Below are positions 26,727 through 36,745 of a DNA stretch of 64,000 nt, piece after piece. Below the pieces are notes generated by a model that saw only the letters and a program-made list of their open reading frames with translations, ran no database searches and had not been told where the DNA came from. The stretch covers positions 1 through 64,000 of the forward strand of contig NZ_NKUB01000008.1 in the NCBI RefSeq assembly GCF_003207895.1. Reading direction: 5' to 3'. The position numbers and the translations under genes are program-made. Source of the stretch: Komagataeibacter swingsii (lineage in GTDB: Bacteria; Pseudomonadota; Alphaproteobacteria; Acetobacterales; Acetobacteraceae). Position 1 is the stretch's first letter. Each line of letters starts with the position of its first letter.

Positions 26727-28139
26727 ATGTCGGTTAAGAAAGCAGTGGCGGCGATAATGGCCGCAGGTATCGTGGCGTATGGCGGGACGGTCGCCTATCT
26801 GACCCATTTCGATCATGCAACCGCGCCAGCCCCCGCCGGGGCCGGGGTGGATGCGACATCGGCCGCGGCGCTGAATGTCATACGTGAGGCCCGGTGCGAT
26901 TACTGCCACGCGGCCAGGGTTGACCTGCCATTCTATTTCAGCCTGCCCGTCGCCAATACGCTGATGAGCCATGACCGGGACCAGGGGCTGCGGCATTTCC
27001 GTGTGGAACCGGTCATAAACGCCCTGCAGAATGGTGGCGTGCCCGATCAGGAACCGCTGGCCCGTATTGAGGAGGTCATCAACCAGAACCGCATGCCGCC
27101 TACGCTGTACCTGCTCATGCACTGGCATGCCCACCTGTCGGCGGCCCAGCGTGAAAGCATGCTGGCATGGATCGCGCAGGTCCGCCGCCAGCATTACGCC
27201 GTGCCGGGCGTTGCCGACCGCTTTGCCGCCGAGCCGGTGCAGCCCGTGCCCGAATCGGTGCCGGTGGACAGCCACAAGGTCGCGCTGGGCCAGCGCCTGT
27301 TCTTTGACCGCAAGCTGTCCGGCGATGGCACGCTGAACTGCGCAAGCTGCCACAGCCTGCAGCATGGTGGCGTGGACGGGCTGGTCACCGCGACCGGCAT
27401 CCATGGGCAGAAGGGGCCGATCAACGTGCCGACCGTCTATGATGCGGTGTTCAACAGATGGCAGTTCTGGAACGGGCGCGCGGGCACGCTGGCGCAGCAG
27501 GCGGCCGGCCCGGTCATGAACCCGGTCGAGATGGGATCGCATGACTGGTCATCGGTTGCGGCCCGCCTGCGTGAGGACCCGACCTATGCCCCGGATTTCC
27601 AGGCGGCGTATGGCAGCGACACGATTGATGAAAACACCATTACCGACGCCATCGGCGAATATGAAAAGACGCTGGTGACGCCTGACAGCCGCTTTGACCA
27701 GTATCTCAAGGGGGATGACGCGGCGCTGAACACGCAGGAAAAGCATGGTTACGCCCTGTTCAAGCAGGTTGGCTGTTCAGGCTGCCATACCGGCCCGTCC
27801 ATGGGCGGGCAGGCGTTCGAGCCGCTGGGGCTGGAAGGCAATTATTTCTCGGCCCGTGGCGGCAGCCTGACAGATGCGGACAAGGGACGTTTTGAAGTGA
27901 CCCACGATCCCGCCGACATGGAACGTTTCAAGGTGCCCAACCTGCGCAACATCGCGCTGACCGGCCCCTATTTCCACGACGGCAGCATCAGGACGCTGGA
28001 CGGGGCCGTGCGCGACATGGCGCGTTACCAGACGCCGGACCACAACATTTCCGACCAGGACGTGACGGATATCGTGGCGTTCCTCAACACGCTGACCGGA
28101 CGCTACCAGGGCGAGACCCTGCAGAATACGGCGCCGTAA
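26727..28139 (+). CDS. Tri-haem cytochrome c peroxidase, YhjA/quinol peroxidase type
   Basis: A 470-residue protein with an uncleaved-looking N-terminal membrane segment (about residues 6-26) and three haem c motifs: CDYCH (57-61), CASCH (205-209) and CSGCH (350-354). The last two belong to the di-haem peroxidase MauG/CcpA fold (GQRLFFDRKLSGDGTLNCASCH; GPFFHDGS-like GPYFHDGSIRTL). The extra N-terminal haem domain and length match E. coli YhjA, a membrane-anchored quinol peroxidase. It should reduce hydrogen peroxide in the periplasm, probably with electrons from quinol. AGGGGG precedes the ATG. A strong terminator follows at 28166. Confidence 0.9.
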   Translation: MSVKKAVAAIMAAGIVAYGGTVAYLTHFDHATAPAPAGAGVDATSAAALNVIREARCDYCHAARVDLPFYFSLPVANTLMSHDRDQGLRHFRVEPVINALQNGGVPDQEPLARIEEVINQNRMPPTLYLLMHWHAHLSAAQRESMLAWIAQVRRQHYAVPGVADRFAAEPVQPVPESVPVDSHKVALGQRLFFDRKLSGDGTLNCASCHSLQHGGVDGLVTATGIHGQKGPINVPTVYDAVFNRWQFWNGRAGTLAQQAAGPVMNPVEMGSHDWSSVAARLREDPTYAPDFQAAYGSDTIDENTITDAIGEYEKTLVTPDSRFDQYLKGDDAALNTQEKHGYALFKQVGCSGCHTGPSMGGQAFEPLGLEGNYFSARGGSLTDADKGRFEVTHDPADMERFKVPNLRNIALTGPYFHDGSIRTLDGAVRDMARYQTPDHNISDQDVTDIVAFLNTLTGRYQGETLQNTAP

Positions 28140-28165
28140 GGCGGCCCCTGCCGGTCCGGAAACGC

Positions 28166-28197
28166 AAAAACCCTGCCGTACATGCGGCAGGGTTTTT
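28166..28197. terminator. Rho-independent terminator
   Basis: A perfect 13-bp stem AAAAACCCTGCCG / CGGCAGGGTTTTT with a 6-base loop follows the tri-haem peroxidase stop by 26 bases. It separates that gene from the Smr protein gene. Confidence 0.92.
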
Positions 28198-28287
28198 GCA
28201 TATGGGGCCATGCCTGAAAACATGGACCTGCCGGGCGGGGTGTGATTCTATGGCCACGGACAGCCGCCCGGAGAAAGGAACCATACC

Positions 28288-28899
28288 GTGAGGCAGCGCA
28301 GACTGAACGAGGAGGAACAGGCCCTGTGGGCGGCCTTCGCGCAGGGAATCGCGCCATTGCGGACCGCCCGGCAGGCAAAACCCGTTGCCCTGCCGCCTGA
28401 TCCGCCCGCCATTCCCCCCAATGCCCCGGCAAAACCCGGTATGAGCCGTGCCGCCATCATGCAGCAATTGACATCGGGCGGGGTGCACGCTGTGCATGGC
28501 ACCGCCAGCCACAGCCTGACCGTGCAGAAGGGAAAAGGCGGGGCGTTTGAAATTGGCGTGCGCAGGCCGGGACTGGATGACACAAGCTGGCGTGGGCTGG
28601 TCAGCGGGAAGCTGCGCCCGGCCCGCAGGCTGGACCTGCATGGGCAGGTGGCGCAGACGGCGTTTCACCGCCTGCATGGTTTCCTGATCCAGGCGCATGC
28701 GGACAACGTGCGCTGTGTCGAGATCATCACCGGGCTGGGCAGCGGCCATAATGGCGGCATCCTGCGGCGTGAACTGCCGTTCTGGCTGGGGCGTGGCGAT
28801 CTGGGGCGGCTGATCCTTGCGGTCGTGCACCCGCATGCCGCCAATCAGGGCGCGGTGCGCGTCCTGCTGCGCCGGTCGGCGCGTGGGAACGGTTTCTGA
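28288..28899 (+). CDS. Smr domain protein
   Basis: A 203-residue protein with a basic, proline-rich N-terminal half and a C-terminal Smr (small MutS-related) domain. The domain shows LDLHGQVAQTAFHRLHGFL, then EIITGLGSGHNGGILRRELPFWL and a final QGAVRVLLRR, all Smr signatures. Smr domains bind or nick nucleic acids; in bacteria, roles in DNA recombination or ribosome rescue cleavage are known for some members. GTG is the start, with AAAGGA upstream. It lies after the peroxidase terminator, so it has its own promoter or is read through. Confidence 0.9.
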   Translation: MRQRRLNEEEQALWAAFAQGIAPLRTARQAKPVALPPDPPAIPPNAPAKPGMSRAAIMQQLTSGGVHAVHGTASHSLTVQKGKGGAFEIGVRRPGLDDTSWRGLVSGKLRPARRLDLHGQVAQTAFHRLHGFLIQAHADNVRCVEIITGLGSGHNGGILRRELPFWLGRGDLGRLILAVVHPHAANQGAVRVLLRRSARGNGF

Positions 28900-28918
28900 A
28901 AAAAAACGGCTGGTGGCG

Positions 28919-30010
28919 TCAGCCCAGACGCCATGTTGGCAGGTGGGCGGCGAGCCAGCGGCGCAGCGTCATGATGGTGGATGTGTCCCCCGCTGCCAGC
29001 CGCAAGGCCTCGGTCGCGTCGGTGCTGGTCAGCAGAACGCGGCCACTGTCCTGCGCCATGGCATGCACGGCGCTGTCGCGTATGGCCTGTGCCGTGGCGG
29101 CCCGCCACCGGGCCAGTGTCGCGGGCTGGGTCAGCATGGGCAGCACAAGGGCAAGGTCCACCCCGGCCGCCGCCGCCAGTGGTTTCCATGCGGCGTAAAG
29201 CAGCTCATGCAGGGCGGAATGCGCGTCCTGCTGCAGGCGGCTTTGCATGCTCATGACCTGCTGGTCGGCCATGGCAAGGGGAGCGGCCTGCGTGCCGAGG
29301 GCGAACAGCGCGGGAAAACCCGCCTGCGCCAGCGCATGGACCAGTTCGGTGGTCTCGGGATTACCCAGCGGGTCGGTGATCTGTATGGTATCGACCTGGT
29401 TGTCGCGCAGGGCGGCTGCGGCGGCCTGTGGCGTGGCCAGCCCGGTAACCGGGATGGGGCGCAGCCCGAACAGGCTCATGGCCAGTATGGTCGGCAGTTC
29501 AATGCCCGTCAGGGTCGATACGGCAATGCGCACGGGCCGGTCACGTATGAAGCTGCCAAGGCTGCGGTGAAGCTGCGCGCGCCCGATCACCACCGGCATT
29601 GTCGTGCTGAGCAGCAGGGGCAGCCAGCGGCTGTAATCAAAATGAACCCGCGGGTCGCCGCACAGGGAGGCGACAAGCGCGGAGCCGGGGGCGGCCAGCG
29701 CCATCATGCCGTCGGACGCGAACTGGGAATCGAACAGGTTGGCCCCGGTCACCCCGTCCTGCCCGACGGTATCACGCACCGGCAGGGGGGCGGGCAGCCC
29801 CAGCCCCTGCGCCAGCGCGCCGGGCAGCAGCGGCTTCCAGCGGTCGGCCATGGCGCTCTGGTTTCCCGCCATCAGCAGCCCCGCCCCGCCTGCCGTGCCC
29901 GCAGGCACGGGCAGGCGCTCACGCGGCAGTTCGGACGCGGCCCCCTGCCGCATGGGTACTGCCGCCGCCCCGCCAGCCAGCAGGGCCAGAAGGGCGCGCC
30001 GGCCGATCAT
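28919..30010 (-). CDS. Periplasmic protein, possibly Bug/TctC-type solute receptor
   Basis: A 363-residue exported protein. The N-terminus MIGRRALLALLAGGAAAV has a twin-arginine followed by a hydrophobic core, so Sec or Tat export is likely. The body faintly resembles Bug/TctC receptors: a mid-region with SDGMMALAAPGSALVAS and HFDYSRWLPLLLSTTMPVVI, then a second lobe with TPQAAAAALRDNQVDTIQITDP. No transporter genes are nearby. I prefer the second ATG (30010) because AGGC is better spaced from it than from the ATG at 30016. Identification is tentative; it could be another periplasmic binding-protein fold. Confidence 0.55.
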   Translation of the reverse strand: MIGRRALLALLAGGAAAVPMRQGAASELPRERLPVPAGTAGGAGLLMAGNQSAMADRWKPLLPGALAQGLGLPAPLPVRDTVGQDGVTGANLFDSQFASDGMMALAAPGSALVASLCGDPRVHFDYSRWLPLLLSTTMPVVIGRAQLHRSLGSFIRDRPVRIAVSTLTGIELPTILAMSLFGLRPIPVTGLATPQAAAAALRDNQVDTIQITDPLGNPETTELVHALAQAGFPALFALGTQAAPLAMADQQVMSMQSRLQQDAHSALHELLYAAWKPLAAAAGVDLALVLPMLTQPATLARWRAATAQAIRDSAVHAMAQDSGRVLLTSTDATEALRLAAGDTSTIMTLRRWLAAHLPTWRLG

Positions 30011-30109
30011 GACCATGCCTGCGCGGGCACGGCCCGGCCCATCCGCATGGGGCGGCAGGTGGTCGGGACGGGGCGGGACGGGGTGCGTAAGGCAGGCATG
30101 CGCCTATTC

Positions 30110-31018
30110 TTATGGCCAGTGGACTTCCGGGGGAAGGCTCATGAGGATGGCTTCGGTGTTTCCGCCGGTTTTCAGGCCGAAAATGGTGCCCCGGTCATGC
30201 AGCAGGTTGAACTCCACATACCGCCCCCGGCGGACAAGCTGCGCCCTGCGCTGTTCTTCGCTCCATGGTTCCATCATCCTCCCGCGCACGATGTCGGGAT
30301 AGGTTTCCAGGAAGCCCAGGCCCACATCGCGCGTGAAGGCGAAGTCGGCATCAAGGTCGCCGGTATTGAGCCGGTCATAGAAAATGCCGCCCAGACCGCG
30401 CGCTTCATCGCGGTGGGGCAGGTAGAAGTACCGGTCGCACCATTCCTTGAAGCGCGGGTAATAGGCGGGGTCATGCTTTTCGCACGCCAGCCGGAACCCG
30501 TCATGGAAACGGGCGGCGTCGCTGATGGCTTCGGCGCTTTCGGGGAACATGGGCGTAATGTCGCCGCCGCCGCCAAACCATCCCTGCGTGGTGATGATCA
30601 TGCGGGTGTTGAAATGGGCGGCGGGCACAAGCGGGCTGCACATATGGGCGACAAGGCTTATGCCCGTGGCGAAGAAGCGCGGGTCTTCCGAAGCACCGGG
30701 AATCGAGTCGCGAAAGCCCGGGCTGAATTCCCCGCTGACGGTGGAAACATTGACCCCCACCTTTTCAAACACGCGCCCGCGCATGAGGCTGATCACACCG
30801 CCGCCGCCGGGCGTGCCATCATCGTTCGTGCGGTTCCATGGCGTGCGTTCGAAGCGGCCCGGCGCGTCCTTGCCCGGCAGGGTCGGGCTGCCCCGTGCCG
30901 CGGCTTCGTCCTCGATCTTTTCGAAGGCGTCACATATCCGGTCGCGCAGGTTTTCAAACCAGGCCCGGGCCGTGTCCTTCAGTCTGTCGTGGGGCACTGG
31001 GGTGCGGGATGTTGTCAT
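30110..31018 (-). CDS. hemF: Oxygen-dependent coproporphyrinogen-III oxidase
   Basis: A 302-residue HemF converting coproporphyrinogen III to protoporphyrinogen IX with O2. Typical blocks are [52 protein letters not shown] and [14 protein letters not shown]. An oxygen-dependent enzyme fits a strictly aerobic acetic acid bacterium. It is divergent from the cytochrome c1 gene with 175 bases to its preferred start. Confidence 0.97.
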   Translation of the reverse strand: MTTSRTPVPHDRLKDTARAWFENLRDRICDAFEKIEDEAAARGSPTLPGKDAPGRFERTPWNRTNDDGTPGGGGVISLMRGRVFEKVGVNVSTVSGEFSPGFRDSIPGASEDPRFFATGISLVAHMCSPLVPAAHFNTRMIITTQGWFGGGGDITPMFPESAEAISDAARFHDGFRLACEKHDPAYYPRFKEWCDRYFYLPHRDEARGLGGIFYDRLNTGDLDADFAFTRDVGLGFLETYPDIVRGRMMEPWSEEQRRAQLVRRGRYVEFNLLHDRGTIFGLKTGGNTEAILMSLPPEVHWP

Positions 31019-31193
31019 GGCTGTATCGTTCTGCCCGTTCTGGTCATTCGCAATGGGTATTACGGGTGCCCGTTTGTTCCGCCTATTGCAAGACGGGCGA
31101 TTGCAAGAACCATTACGTAACCGCTAGGAAGGGGGCACGCTTTTGGCGGGAACGCGAAAAGGAACACGTAATTGCGGCGGGAACGTAGCGGAC

Positions 31194-32009
31194 ATGCATG
31201 AACGGGGTCATCGGCAAGGCAATGCGCCATCCGGGCGTAATCTGTTGCGGCGTGGCATGCTGCTGGCGGGTCTTGTCATGCCGGCGCTTGTGCCGGGCGG
31301 CAGCGCCATGGCGCATGACTATCGTGAGCCGCCCCGCCAGGACTGGAGCTTCGCCGGGCCGCTGGGCCATTTCGACATGGCATCGGTCCAGCGCGGCTAT
31401 ACCGTCTACGCGCAGGTCTGTTCCGCCTGCCATGGCATGAAATCGGTGACCTATGGCGACCTTGCGGGACTGGGCCTGAAGGATGCGGACATCAACGCCA
31501 TAGCGGGCGCGCACCGCATCCCCGCGGGCGTGGACGCCAGCGGCCACCCGGCCACGCGCCCGGCCAACATGGATGACCACCTGCTCTCGCCCTATCCCGA
31601 CGCGCGGACGGCCGCCGCCGCCAACCATGGCGTGGCGCCGCCTGACCAGTCACGGCTGGCGGTGGTGCATCCCGGTGGCGTGGACCGGATCTATGCCTTC
31701 CTGACCGGCTACGGGCAGACCCCGCCACCCGGCATGGTCGTGCCGCCGGGGCTGTTCTACAACCCCTATGCCGCGAACGGGCAGATCGCGATGCCGCCGC
31801 CGCTGTACGATGGCGCGATCACCTATCCCGACGGGACGCCCGCAACCGTGGCGCAGCAGGCGCGTGACGTCACGACCTTCCTGGCCTGGGCGGCCAGCCC
31901 GCATCTGGTGGAACGCCACCGCGTGGGCGTGGGGGCGACCGTGTTCCTTCTGATCCTGCTTGTCCTTTCCATCTGCCTGAAACGGAGAACGTGGTCCAAT
32001 GTCCACTAA
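31194..32009 (+). CDS. petC: Cytochrome c1 (bc1 complex subunit), without adjacent petA/petB
   Basis: A 271-residue cytochrome c1. It has a signal peptide (RRGMLLAGLVMPALVPGGSAMA), the haem motif CSACH at residues 76-80 in YAQVCSACHGMKSVTY, the axial-Met region NGQIAMPPPL, and a C-terminal membrane anchor (VGVGATVFLLILLVLSICL). These are specific to the c1 family. In most bacteria petC follows petA (Rieske) and petB (cytochrome b), but here hemF on the other strand is directly upstream. The start at 31194 is preferred over a TTG 17 codons earlier. The 3' end overlaps mtnP by 11 bases. Confidence 0.9.
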   Translation: MHERGHRQGNAPSGRNLLRRGMLLAGLVMPALVPGGSAMAHDYREPPRQDWSFAGPLGHFDMASVQRGYTVYAQVCSACHGMKSVTYGDLAGLGLKDADINAIAGAHRIPAGVDASGHPATRPANMDDHLLSPYPDARTAAAANHGVAPPDQSRLAVVHPGGVDRIYAFLTGYGQTPPPGMVVPPGLFYNPYAANGQIAMPPPLYDGAITYPDGTPATVAQQARDVTTFLAWAASPHLVERHRVGVGATVFLLILLVLSICLKRRTWSNVH

Positions 32010-32904
32010 GCCTGCCACCGAAGACCAGATCGAGCCGGTTATCGGCCTGATCGGCGGTTCCGGCCTGTATGATATCGAAGGTCTTGAAGACAAGGAATGG
32101 CGCACGGTCGAAACCCCGTGGGGCAAGCCGTCCGACCAGCTCCTGTTCGGCAGGCTTGACGGCGTGCGCTGCGTGTTCCTGCCGCGTCATGGACGGGGGC
32201 ATCCGCTGCCGCCCTCGCGCCTGAACTACCGCGCCAATATCGATGCGCTCAAGCGCTCGGGTGTGACCGACATCGTGTCGCTTTCGGCTGTCGGTTCGCT
32301 GAAGGAGGAACTGCCGCCGGGCCACTTCGTGGTGATCGACCAGTTCATCGACCGTTCGTTCGCGCGCGAAAAGAGCTTTTTCGATACGGGCTGCGTGGCC
32401 CATGTCGGCATGGCCGACCCGCTGTGCCCGCGCATCGGTGACGTGCTGGAAGGCCAGTGCCGCGAACTGGGGCTGGATGTGACCCGTGGCGGCACGTACC
32501 TGGTCATGGAAGGCCCGCAGTTCTCCACCCGTGCGGAGAGCAACCTGTACCGTTCCTGGGGCTGTTCGGTGGTGGGCATGACCAACATGCCCGAAGCCAA
32601 GCTCGCCCGTGAGGCCGAGATCTGCTACGCCACCGTCGCCATGGTGACCGATTACGACTGCTGGCACGATGACCATGACAGCGTGACGGTGGACGCCGTG
32701 GTCAAGGTCATGCAGGAAAACGCCAGCCGTGCCCGCGCCCTGGTCCGTTCGGTCATCCCGAAGCTGGGTGCGAGGCGTGGCCCCTGTTACGCGGGCTGTG
32801 ACCGCGCGCTGGAACACGCCATCATCACCGCGCCGGACAAACGCGACCCGGCCCTGCTGAAAAAGCTGGAAGCCGTGGCCGGCCGCGTGCTGAACCGGAG
32901 CTGA
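31999..32904 (+). CDS. mtnP: S-methyl-5'-thioadenosine phosphorylase
   Basis: A 301-residue phosphorylase splitting 5'-methylthioadenosine into adenine and methylthioribose 1-phosphate in methionine salvage. The phosphate-binding N-terminus IGLIGGSGLYD, the FLPRHGRGH segment with the NYRANI motif, and the substrate region YLVMEGPQFSTRAESNLYRSWG with VGMTNMPEAKLAREAEICYA identify the MtnP family. It overlaps the cytochrome c1 gene by 11 bases, so it is expressed from the same transcript. A dispersed repeat follows its stop. Confidence 0.96.
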   Translation: MSTKPATEDQIEPVIGLIGGSGLYDIEGLEDKEWRTVETPWGKPSDQLLFGRLDGVRCVFLPRHGRGHPLPPSRLNYRANIDALKRSGVTDIVSLSAVGSLKEELPPGHFVVIDQFIDRSFAREKSFFDTGCVAHVGMADPLCPRIGDVLEGQCRELGLDVTRGGTYLVMEGPQFSTRAESNLYRSWGCSVVGMTNMPEAKLAREAEICYATVAMVTDYDCWHDDHDSVTVDAVVKVMQENASRARALVRSVIPKLGARRGPCYAGCDRALEHAIITAPDKRDPALLKKLEAVAGRVLNRS

Positions 32905-32914
32905 AAAAGGAATA

Positions 32915-32992
32915 GAAGTTTTTGGGTGCCGCCTTTTTCAAAAAGGCGGCGTCCTTCGAAGCTTTTTGGAAAAAAGCTTCACCAAAAACTTT
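32915..32992. repeat. Dispersed extragenic palindromic repeat, copy E (full unit)
   Basis: Starts GAAGTTTTTGGGTGCCGCC, contains the GCCGCC/GGCGGC hairpin and the GAAGCTTTTT/AAAAGCTTC hairpin, and ends CACCAAAAACTTT. It is the most regular copy and sits between the converging mtnP and dienelactone hydrolase genes, where it may also serve as a terminator. Confidence 0.92.
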
Positions 32993-33049
32993 CCCCTGTT
33001 GAAAAAGCCCCCATGCCGCAAGGCAAGGGCGTTTTTTTCATGCGGGGGG

Positions 33050-33712
33050 TTACAGCCAGTGCTCGAAAAAGCTCAGCGTGCGCTGCATGGCCAGGGTTGC
33101 GGCGGCTTCGTTATAGGAAGGGCGGTCGGTGCAGCCAAAGCCGTGATCCGCGCCTTCATACGTGAAAATCTCGATATCCTCATGTGCGGCACGGATGGCG
33201 TCCACCTCATCGGCGGGGATATGCGCGTCTTCCGCGCCAAAATGCAGCTGCACGGGGCAGTTGGGCATGTGGTTGCGGGTCTGGGCAATGCCGCCGCCAT
33301 ACCATGCCACCGCCGCCGCGAACGCCCTTGTATGGCATGCGGCTTCCCATGCCAGCTTGCCGCCCCAGCAGAAGCCGACAATGCCCTTCTTTTCCGTCGG
33401 GAGCATCGCCGCCGCCGCGACAAGATCCTTCAGCGTGTCGGCCTGTGCAATCTCGCCGCGCAGTTTCAGGCCTTCCTGCACGCCCGTGCTGTCATAGGGC
33501 AGGATGGCGTCGCGCTTCACGCGGTCAAACAGGGCGGGGGCGATCGCCTGATAGCCCCGTGCGGCAAAGGAATCGCATACGGCGCGGATATAGGGCGTGA
33601 TCCCGAATATTTCCTGCACCACCACAACGCAGCGCGCGGCATCCGGCCGGCCGGCCCGGTAGGCGGAAAATGTGTGCCCGTCCGCTGCGGTAACGGTGAT
33701 GACTGCGCCCAT
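33050..33712 (-). CDS. Dienelactone hydrolase family protein
   Basis: A 220-residue alpha/beta hydrolase. The catalytic triad is visible as Cys115 (GFCWGGK), Asp162 (GAEDAHIP) and His190 (EGADHGF), with the family opening VVVVQEIFGITPYIRAVCDSFAARGY. The cysteine nucleophile is typical of dienelactone hydrolases, although most genomic members act on unknown esters or lactones. The start at 33712 puts the family N-terminus (ITVTAADGHTFSAYRA) first. It is transcribed alone toward the repeat at 32915. Confidence 0.93.
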   Translation of the reverse strand: MGAVITVTAADGHTFSAYRAGRPDAARCVVVVQEIFGITPYIRAVCDSFAARGYQAIAPALFDRVKRDAILPYDSTGVQEGLKLRGEIAQADTLKDLVAAAAMLPTEKKGIVGFCWGGKLAWEAACHTRAFAAAVAWYGGGIAQTRNHMPNCPVQLHFGAEDAHIPADEVDAIRAAHEDIEIFTYEGADHGFGCTDRPSYNEAAATLAMQRTLSFFEHWL

Positions 33713-34061
33713 GGGATTTACTCCATCCGTTTCTTCATTGCCCGCCACACAATGGGGCCATGCCATCCTGCGTCAATATGAAACCCGTGTGAGGTGGCGG
33801 TTTGCAGGAATTTTGTCCTGACCCGCCAGCCTGTTGCGGGGGCGGGGCCTGTGCGCCGGGCACGGGCATGCCACGGTGGGCAGGTTGCCTGACGGGAATC
33901 GGTGCGCCCATCCATCATGCGCTGGGGTTAAGGCTGGGCTTCCGCTTTTGACGGGGTGGAATCAATCTGATCAAGTATCTGATATTTAAATATAAAATTA
34001 TAAAATATCGCTTTATTGCCTTTGGGGGGCGAATTATGCGCGCCCAGCCCCGCCGCTGTTC
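33713..34061. other. Intergenic region upstream of groESL
   Basis: This stretch has no convincing gene; a 66-codon minus-strand frame at 33718-33918 has no family resemblance. The part from about 33958 to 34020 is markedly AT-rich (runs such as TATTTAAATATAAAATTATA) and may be bent DNA helping the strong groES promoter just downstream. Confidence 0.5.
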
Positions 34062-34090
34062 TTGACACCTGTATGGGGGCTACCTATCTG
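34062..34090 (+). promoter_or_regulatory. Sigma-70 type promoter of groESL
   Basis: A perfect -35 TTGACA (34062-34067) is separated by 17 bases from a -10 TATCTG (34085-34090). Transcription would start just inside the CIRCE operator that follows at 34095, so a bound repressor would block it. Confidence 0.85.
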
Positions 34091-34094
34091 GTTC

Positions 34095-34121
34095 TTAGCA
34101 CTCTCATGAGGGGAGTGCTAA
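34095..34121. promoter_or_regulatory. CIRCE operator (HrcA binding site)
   Basis: TTAGCACTC, nine spacer bases, GAGTGCTAA: an exact match to the CIRCE consensus. HrcA represses groESL at such sites and is released on heat shock. hrcA itself is not in the window. Confidence 0.97.
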
Positions 34122-34203
34122 CGCGATGCGGCCTGGCGCGCGCGCCAACCGGTGGCGTTGCTTGATTCAAGGGCGTTACCTTTTAAGAGATTTGGAGCGA
34201 TCC

Positions 34204-34494
34204 ATGACGAAATTTCGTCCCCTGCATGACCGTGTGGTCGTCCGTCGCCTCAAGAGCGAGGAAAAAACGGCAGGTGGTATCATCATCCCTGAGACCGCCA
34301 AGGAAAAGCCGATGGAAGGCGAGGTGATCTCGGTGGGCGCAGGTGCCCGTAACGAGCAGGGCCAGGTTGTGCCCCTCGACGTGAAGGCGGGTGACCGCGT
34401 CCTGTTCGGCAAGTGGTCGGGCACGGAAGTGACGATCAACGGTGAGGAACTGCTGATCATGAAGGAAAGCGACATCATGGGCGTGGTCGCCTGA
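34204..34494 (+). CDS. groES: Co-chaperonin GroES
   Basis: A 96-residue GroES ([13 protein letters not shown], mobile loop [19 protein letters not shown]-terminal [16 protein letters not shown]). It caps the GroEL ring. The ATG at 34204 is preceded by GGAG and gives the standard N-terminus; upstream in-frame codons fall in the leader region. First gene of groESL, under the TTGACA promoter and CIRCE operator. Confidence 0.98.
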   Translation: MTKFRPLHDRVVVRRLKSEEKTAGGIIIPETAKEKPMEGEVISVGAGARNEQGQVVPLDVKAGDRVLFGKWSGTEVTINGEELLIMKESDIMGVVA

Positions 34495-34515
34495 CCCACC
34501 CCGGTGCTTTCCTGA

Positions 34516-36207
<1,692 letters not shown>

Positions 36208-36258
36208 TCCGGCCGGGCATGCCATGGTCCCGGCGCAGGCCGGGGCCATGCGCCACGG

Positions 36259-36295
36259 AAAGGGGGAAGGGCCAGTGGCCTTTCCCCCTTTTTTT
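36259..36295 (+). terminator. Rho-independent terminator after groEL
   Basis: AAAGGGGGAAGGGCC pairs with GGCCTTTCCCCCTTT (one G-U pair) and is followed by a T-run. Confidence 0.9.
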
Positions 36296-36499
36296 GTACA
36301 CATGGCAGGGATGTGCGTGCCGGGCATGTCAGGATGATTTGACATGGGCGGTCATTTCATGCTGCCCCTAGGGAGCACGAACGACGTGAAAGCGGCAGGG
36401 TGTTTTCCGGATGCCCCGTTTTTTTCATGGCCGTAAAGGCGCGCGCCCGGATTGCCGGTATTAGGACCGGCAAGGATGGCGCTGGAGAAGAGACTGGCT

Positions 36500-36703
36500 A
36501 TGGCTACCGGAAAAGTAAAATGGTTCAACGCAACCAAGGGTTTTGGCTTCATCATGCCTGATGATGGCGGCAAGGACGTGTTTGTGCACATCACCGCGGT
36601 GCAGGCCGCCGGCCTGCGTGGCCTGAACGAGGATCAGGCTGTCAGCTACGACATCGCCATGGAACGTGGCAAGGCTGCCGCGACCAACCTCAAGGCGCTC
36701 TGA
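36500..36703 (+). CDS. Cold-shock domain protein
   Basis: A 67-residue single-domain cold-shock protein with RNP1 (KGFGFI) and RNP2 (VFVHI) RNA-binding motifs after the usual start MATGKVKWFNATKGFG. It binds single-stranded RNA or DNA and may act as an RNA chaperone. The start at 36500 is preceded by GGAGAAGAG; a longer in-frame extension upstream is leader. The stretch between groEL and this gene (292 bases) contains the groEL terminator and a long leader, typical of csp genes. Confidence 0.96.
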   Translation: MATGKVKWFNATKGFGFIMPDDGGKDVFVHITAVQAAGLRGLNEDQAVSYDIAMERGKAAATNLKAL

Positions 36704-36745
36704 CGCGCGGCCCCGTGGCGGGGCGGCCCATCAAGGGAGCGATGA

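Noticed and set aside
28817..31120. 767-codon plus-strand frame across the Bug-like gene and hemF
   Set aside because: It covers two real genes on the other strand and the end of smr; low-complexity Gly/Arg/Gln composition.
33718..33918. 66-codon minus-strand frame upstream of the dienelactone hydrolase gene
   Set aside because: No similarity to known proteins, no clear ribosome binding site, and composition like non-coding DNA.
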